Source: Chloroflexota bacterium (lineage in GTDB: Bacteria; Chloroflexota; Limnocylindria; QHBO01). From it: a stretch of DNA of 7,826 nucleotides. Where the stretch lies: NCBI GenBank assembly GCA_020848055.1, contig JADLBB010000009.1:1-7826 (forward strand), read 5' to 3'. The notes beneath the pieces were generated by a model. The model saw only the letters and a program-made list of their open reading frames with translations, was not told the origin of the DNA and made no database searches. This document shows, in pieces, positions 4,960-7,826 of the stretch (position 1 is its first letter; each line of letters starts with the position of its first letter). The position numbers and the translations under genes were made by a program.

Positions 4960-5747
4960 CCGCGGACGCTCGGCGCCGGGTTGAACGCCGCGCGGCGCGC
5001 CGCGCGGCGCAGCGCCCCAAGGATGGCCGGACCGGCCAGTACGATGAGTGCCCCGGTCGTCACGGCCCGACCGATATCCCAGCCCAGCGAGGTGACCGCG
5101 CTGAAGGCAAGGAACCGCCCAAGGTTGTCGAGCAGCGGCGCGCCGGGCAGGTGCGACAGGCCGGTGTCCAGGCCCACCGCGAACGGCCAGAACCACAGGT
5201 TCATGGCCAGCCCAAAGGCGAGGGCCGCCAGCGCGCCGTAGGTCACCAGCAGGACCAATTCGCCGCGCCCGCGCACCGCCGGAAGCAGTCCTGCACCCAA
5301 GCCGATCCAGCCGGCGGCCAGCATCTGGAACGGCAGCCACGGGCCGACCCCGCCGGTCAGCAGCGCAGAGGCGAACATGGTGACCGCGCCGAGCACCAGG
5401 CCGAAGCCGGGCCCGTAGACCCGGCCGCCGAGCACCAGCAGGGCGAAGGTCGTCTCGATGCCGGCCGCGCCGGCCCCGAGTGGTCGAACGGCCGCGCCGA
5501 GGGCCGCCAGGACGCCCAGCATGGCCAGGGCCCGCGCGTCCAGGTGGCCGGCGGTCAGCTCGACCAGCACGACGACCACCAGCACCGGCAGGACCGCGAC
5601 GAACATCAGGATCGACTCGACCCGGGCATCGCCCGGCGCCCTGACCAGCAGCGGCCAGGCGAAGGCCGCTCCGCCCGCCACCGATGCGAGCGCCAGGACC
5701 AGGGCGCTGCGGGCCGGGATCGGCACCGCGCTCACGCGTGCGATCAT
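4956..5747 (-). CDS. ECF transporter S component (substrate-binding membrane subunit)
   Basis: A 263-residue, very hydrophobic protein with six to seven predicted helices, longer than the usual S component of roughly 180-200 residues. Recognisable core: RPLGAGAAGIETTFALLVLGGRVYGPGFGLVLGAVTMFASALLTGGVGPWLPFQMLAAGWIGLGAGLLP, resembling S components encoded beside ecfT and double ATPases in Actinobacteria. In an ECF transporter this subunit binds the vitamin or metal and topples in the membrane to release it inside. The substrate cannot be read from the sequence; a corrinoid is one possibility suggested by remembered family neighbours only. The ATG overlaps the EcfA stop by four bases (ATGA at 5747-5744), so translation is probably coupled. 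The basic C-terminus (RRAARRAAFN) is coded partly by a 24-bp perfect palindrome. Confidence 0.85.
   Translation of the reverse strand: MIARVSAVPIPARSALVLALASVAGGAAFAWPLLVRAPGDARVESILMFVAVLPVLVVVVLVELTAGHLDARALAMLGVLAALGAAVRPLGAGAAGIETTFALLVLGGRVYGPGFGLVLGAVTMFASALLTGGVGPWLPFQMLAAGWIGLGAGLLPAVRGRGELVLLVTYGALAALAFGLAMNLWFWPFAVGLDTGLSHLPGAPLLDNLGRFLAFSAVTSLGWDIGRAVTTGALIVLAGPAILGALRRAARRAAFNPAPSVRG
4986..5009. repeat. 24-bp perfect palindrome at the 3' end of the S-component gene
   Basis: Made only of C and G and equal to its own reverse complement over all 24 bases, centred between 4997 and 4998. In the mRNA it could fold into a stem of up to about ten pairs. It lies 28-51 bases before the S-component stop codon and just upstream of the internal promoter. 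No T run follows. It also encodes the repeated Arg-Arg-Ala-Ala of the protein tail, so codon choice alone could explain it. Confidence 0.6.
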
Positions 5748-7378
5748 CCCGGCACCGCGCCGGCGTTCGTTGCCCGGGCGGTCAGCGCGGCGCGTACCTG
5801 CTCGACCGTGAGCCACCCGCGACCGATGATGCGCGCCACCTGCGAGGCGAAGGCGGCCGACCCGGAGAGTATCTCGATCGGGGAGCCGTCGGCCACGATC
5901 TCGCCCTCGGCCATGACCAGCACTCGGTCGGCCAGCGACGCGGCCAGCTCGGCGTCGTGGGTCGCCACCACGATGGCGCGCCCGCCCCGGGCAAGGTCGC
6001 GGATCATCCGCGTGAACCGACGCTTGGCCGGGTAGTCGAAACCGCGGGTCGGCTCATCGAGCAGAACGATGCGCGGCCCCGCGGCCAGCTGGATGGCGAG
6101 CACCAGCGCCAGGCGCTGGCCCTCCGACAGGTCGCGCGGATGGATCTCGTCGCCGATGCCCGCCAACAGGTCGTCGAGGATGGACCGGGTCGTGCCCGGT
6201 CTCAGCGCGGCATCGGCATCGGAGGCATCGCACTCGGCGGCTACGGTCTCGGAGAAGAGCAGGTCGGACGGGGTCTGCGGAACCAGGCCGATGGTCCGCC
6301 GCCCGGACGCTGCGTTGGGAGTGGCATCGCCATGGCCATCGATATGCACCGATCCGGCGGCGCGCGGCCCCGCGCCGTGGAGCGCCCACAGCAGCGACGA
6401 CTTGCCGGCCCCGTTGCGCCCGATGAGCACCGCCACCTCTCCGCCTCGCAACGCCAGGTCCACGTCGCGCACGGCGAGCACAGCTCCCAGCCGCACCGTG
6501 ACGCCGCGCGCCTCCAGGGCGGGCGTGACATGGGGGCCGGGCTCCATCGCCATCCCCGGAGCGTTGGCCAGCCGGCGTCGCAGCGGCGCGGCACGACGCC
6601 GCGCGTCGCGCACCGAGAGCGGCATCGGTTGCCAGCCGGCCAGGCGCCCCAGCTCGACGATAGGTGGTGCGATGTCCGCATCGGCCATGAGCGTGGCTGG
6701 ATCGCCGCAGCGCGCGGTCCCGTCCGGCGCCAGCAGCACGAGGCGATCGGCGTACTGGATCGCTCGCTCGAGGCGGTGCTCGGCCAGCACCACGGTCACG
6801 CCCAGGTCGTGGACCAGGCGCAGGATGGCGGCCAGCACCTCCTCGGCGGCGGTCGGGTCGAGCGCCGAGGTCGGCTCGTCGAGGACCAGGATGCGGGGTC
6901 CCGCGGCCAGCACCGAGGCGATCGCGGTGCGTTGCTGTTGCCCGCCGGACAGGTCGCGCAGGGCGCGCGACCGCAGGTCGGCGATGCCGAGCAGGTCGAG
7001 TGTCTCCTCCACCCGCGTGCGCATGACCGATGGCGACACCGCCAGCTGTTCCATGGCGTAGGCCAGCTCCTCCTCGACCGTGTCGGTGACGAAGCCGGCC
7101 AGCGGGTCCTGCGCGACGTAGCCGACCACGTCGGCCAGCTGGCGGGGAGGATGGTCGCGCGTATCGCGCCCGGCGACCGTCACCCGCCCGTCGAGCGTGC
7201 CGCCGGTGAAGTGGGGCACCAGCCCGGTCATGGCACCCAGCAGGGTGCTCTTGCCGGAGCCGGTTGGGCCGGCCACCAGGCACAGCTCGCCCTCGGGGAT
7301 GGTCAGCGAAACGTCGCGAATGGCCGGGCGGAATGCACCGGCGTAGGTCACGGTCACCCGCTCAAGGTCGATCATCAT
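5744..7378 (-). CDS. ecfA: ECF transporter ATPase, two ABC domains in one chain (EcfA1-EcfA2 fusion)
   Basis: Cytoplasmic energising subunit of 544 residues with two complete ABC domains. Domain 1: Walker A GPTGSGKST (37-45), Q-loop VAQDPLAG, signature LSGGQ (143-147), Walker B RILVLDEP with Asp167-Glu168, switch His in LAEHRLE. Domain 2: Walker A GRNGAGKSS (320-328), Q-loop VPQTPSD, signature LSEGQ (417-421, Glu instead of Gly), Walker B RIVLLDEP with Glu442, switch His in VVATHDAEL. Both sites keep their catalytic glutamates, so both look competent. Most firmicute systems use two separate ATPases; fused forms are common in Actinobacteria and relatives. ATG 7378 overlaps the ecfT stop by four bases (ATGA), and the S-component gene overlaps its own stop the same way. 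The longer reading frame upstream of 7378 is a shadow of ecfT. Confidence 0.95.
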   Translation of the reverse strand: MMIDLERVTVTYAGAFRPAIRDVSLTIPEGELCLVAGPTGSGKSTLLGAMTGLVPHFTGGTLDGRVTVAGRDTRDHPPRQLADVVGYVAQDPLAGFVTDTVEEELAYAMEQLAVSPSVMRTRVEETLDLLGIADLRSRALRDLSGGQQQRTAIASVLAAGPRILVLDEPTSALDPTAAEEVLAAILRLVHDLGVTVVLAEHRLERAIQYADRLVLLAPDGTARCGDPATLMADADIAPPIVELGRLAGWQPMPLSVRDARRRAAPLRRRLANAPGMAMEPGPHVTPALEARGVTVRLGAVLAVRDVDLALRGGEVAVLIGRNGAGKSSLLWALHGAGPRAAGSVHIDGHGDATPNAASGRRTIGLVPQTPSDLLFSETVAAECDASDADAALRPGTTRSILDDLLAGIGDEIHPRDLSEGQRLALVLAIQLAAGPRIVLLDEPTRGFDYPAKRRFTRMIRDLARGGRAIVVATHDAELAASLADRVLVMAEGEIVADGSPIEILSGSAAFASQVARIIGRGWLTVEQVRAALTARATNAGAVPG

Positions 7379-7826
7379 CCGGCCTCCAGCGGTGCCGATG
7401 CCGGCGCCGCGCGCCCCTCTGGGGCGGCCATCGCTCGCAGTGGGGGCATGGGCGCCAGCATGGCCGGGAGCGAAGCCAGCAGGATCCCGGCCGCCGGAAG
7501 TACCGGCAGTTGGGGCCAGGCCAATGGAGAGATGGCGGCCACCATGCTCGCCGGGTCGAGCCGTGCGCCCACGCTCACCAGCGCCACGCAACCGATGCCG
7601 GTGGCCAGCACCATCCATTCAGCCGCCAGCCATCGATCGGGCCGATGACGCGTGCGCCTGGTCCATCGACCGGCCAGCGCGATGCCGGCAGCCAACAGCG
7701 AGCCACCGGCAACCAGCCCGCCCAGCACCACGCCTGGCGGCGCGCTGCCGTCGAGGAGCGCGTACATGCCGGCGCACATGCCCAGCAGCCCGCCGACCAT
7801 CACCGCGGCCGTGGCCCGGCGTTGCC
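7375..7826 (-). CDS. ecfT: ECF transporter transmembrane component EcfT (5' end beyond window)
   Basis: C-terminal 149 residues of a membrane protein that continues past the right edge: the frame stays open to the window end with QRRATAAVMV upstream of the first in-window start-like codon. Predicted helices lie at about AAVMVGGLLGMCAGMYALL, VVLGGLVAGGSLLAAGIALAG, WMVLATGIGCVALVSVGA and LPVLPAAGILLASLPAMLAP, with the segment RTRHRPDRWLAAEWMV between the second and third. This RYRPD-W-EW and WPxLPxLPA pattern is what I recall for the EcfT proteins of high-GC Gram-positives. EcfT couples the ATPases to the S component; its coupling helices lie partly outside the window. Position at the head of ecfT-ecfA-S and the ATGA overlap support the call. 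Confidence 0.8.
   Translation of the reverse strand, partial: QRRATAAVMVGGLLGMCAGMYALLDGSAPPGVVLGGLVAGGSLLAAGIALAGRWTRRTRHRPDRWLAAEWMVLATGIGCVALVSVGARLDPASMVAAISPLAWPQLPVLPAAGILLASLPAMLAPMPPLRAMAAPEGRAAPASAPLEAG

Noticed and set aside
3112..5020. Alternative minus-strand frames (3112-4194, 4004-5020)
   Set aside because: Arg/Pro/Ala-rich shadows of the molybdoenzyme and membrane-protein frames.
4932..7648. Very long plus-strand open frames (4932-6035 and 5684-7648) opposite the ECF genes
   Set aside because: Length is due to the scarcity of stops in GC-rich antisense frames. The products are Gln/Gly/Arg-rich while the minus strand shows complete ABC motifs and coupled gene overlaps.
1..7826. 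tRNA, rRNA, CRISPR, insertion sequence or prophage signals
   Set aside because: No regularly spaced repeats, transposase-like protein, terminal inverted repeats or tRNA-like folds were found; composition is uniform apart from the AT-rich patch near 1900.

Overview
The window is uniformly GC-rich and densely coded, and almost everything lies on the minus strand. Short overlaps between genes, GTG and TTG starts, and promoters that sit directly on the start codon suggest a high-GC Chloroflexota or deep-branching Actinobacteriota genome. That placement is inferred from gene style and remembered family resemblance, not from a marker gene.

Read in the direction of minus-strand transcription (right to left), there are three blocks. 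(1) 7826-4956: an energy-coupling-factor (ECF) vitamin transporter. It comprises the 3' part of ecfT, a fused double-ATPase EcfA and a long S component, joined by 4-base ATGA overlaps. The substrate is not evident. (2) 4923-2853: an unidentified four-helix membrane protein, followed by a fusion of a cytochrome b561-like membrane domain with a sulfite-oxidase/MsrP-type molybdenum domain. A promoter lying across the end of the S-component gene may start this block separately. A small plus-strand DUF6457 gene (2531-2815) converges on the molybdoenzyme; this family is otherwise associated with molybdopterin-guanine-dinucleotide synthesis, so the two may be linked. (3) 2447-1: a three-cysteine Rrf2 regulator, a 195-base regulatory gap, then a two-subunit haem-copper oxidoreductase. 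Subunit II comes first and carries a CuA site. Subunit I runs off the left edge.

Block 3 is the most interesting. Subunit I aligns with the B-family (ba3-type) oxidases without gaps around the active site: helix-II His79, CuB ligand His263, and His312-His313, with the same 49-residue spacing as Thermus ba3. However, the catalytic cross-linked tyrosine is asparagine (Asn267), and several residues of the ba3 proton channel are nonpolar. That is the signature of an enzyme that does not reduce O2 in the ordinary way. The neighbouring NsrR/IscR-like Fe-S regulator makes nitric oxide reduction the best hypothesis. Subunit II also ends in a duplicated Gly-Cys-Gly-Ser-Ser tail with three extra cysteines.

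No RNA gene, mobile element or CRISPR array was seen.
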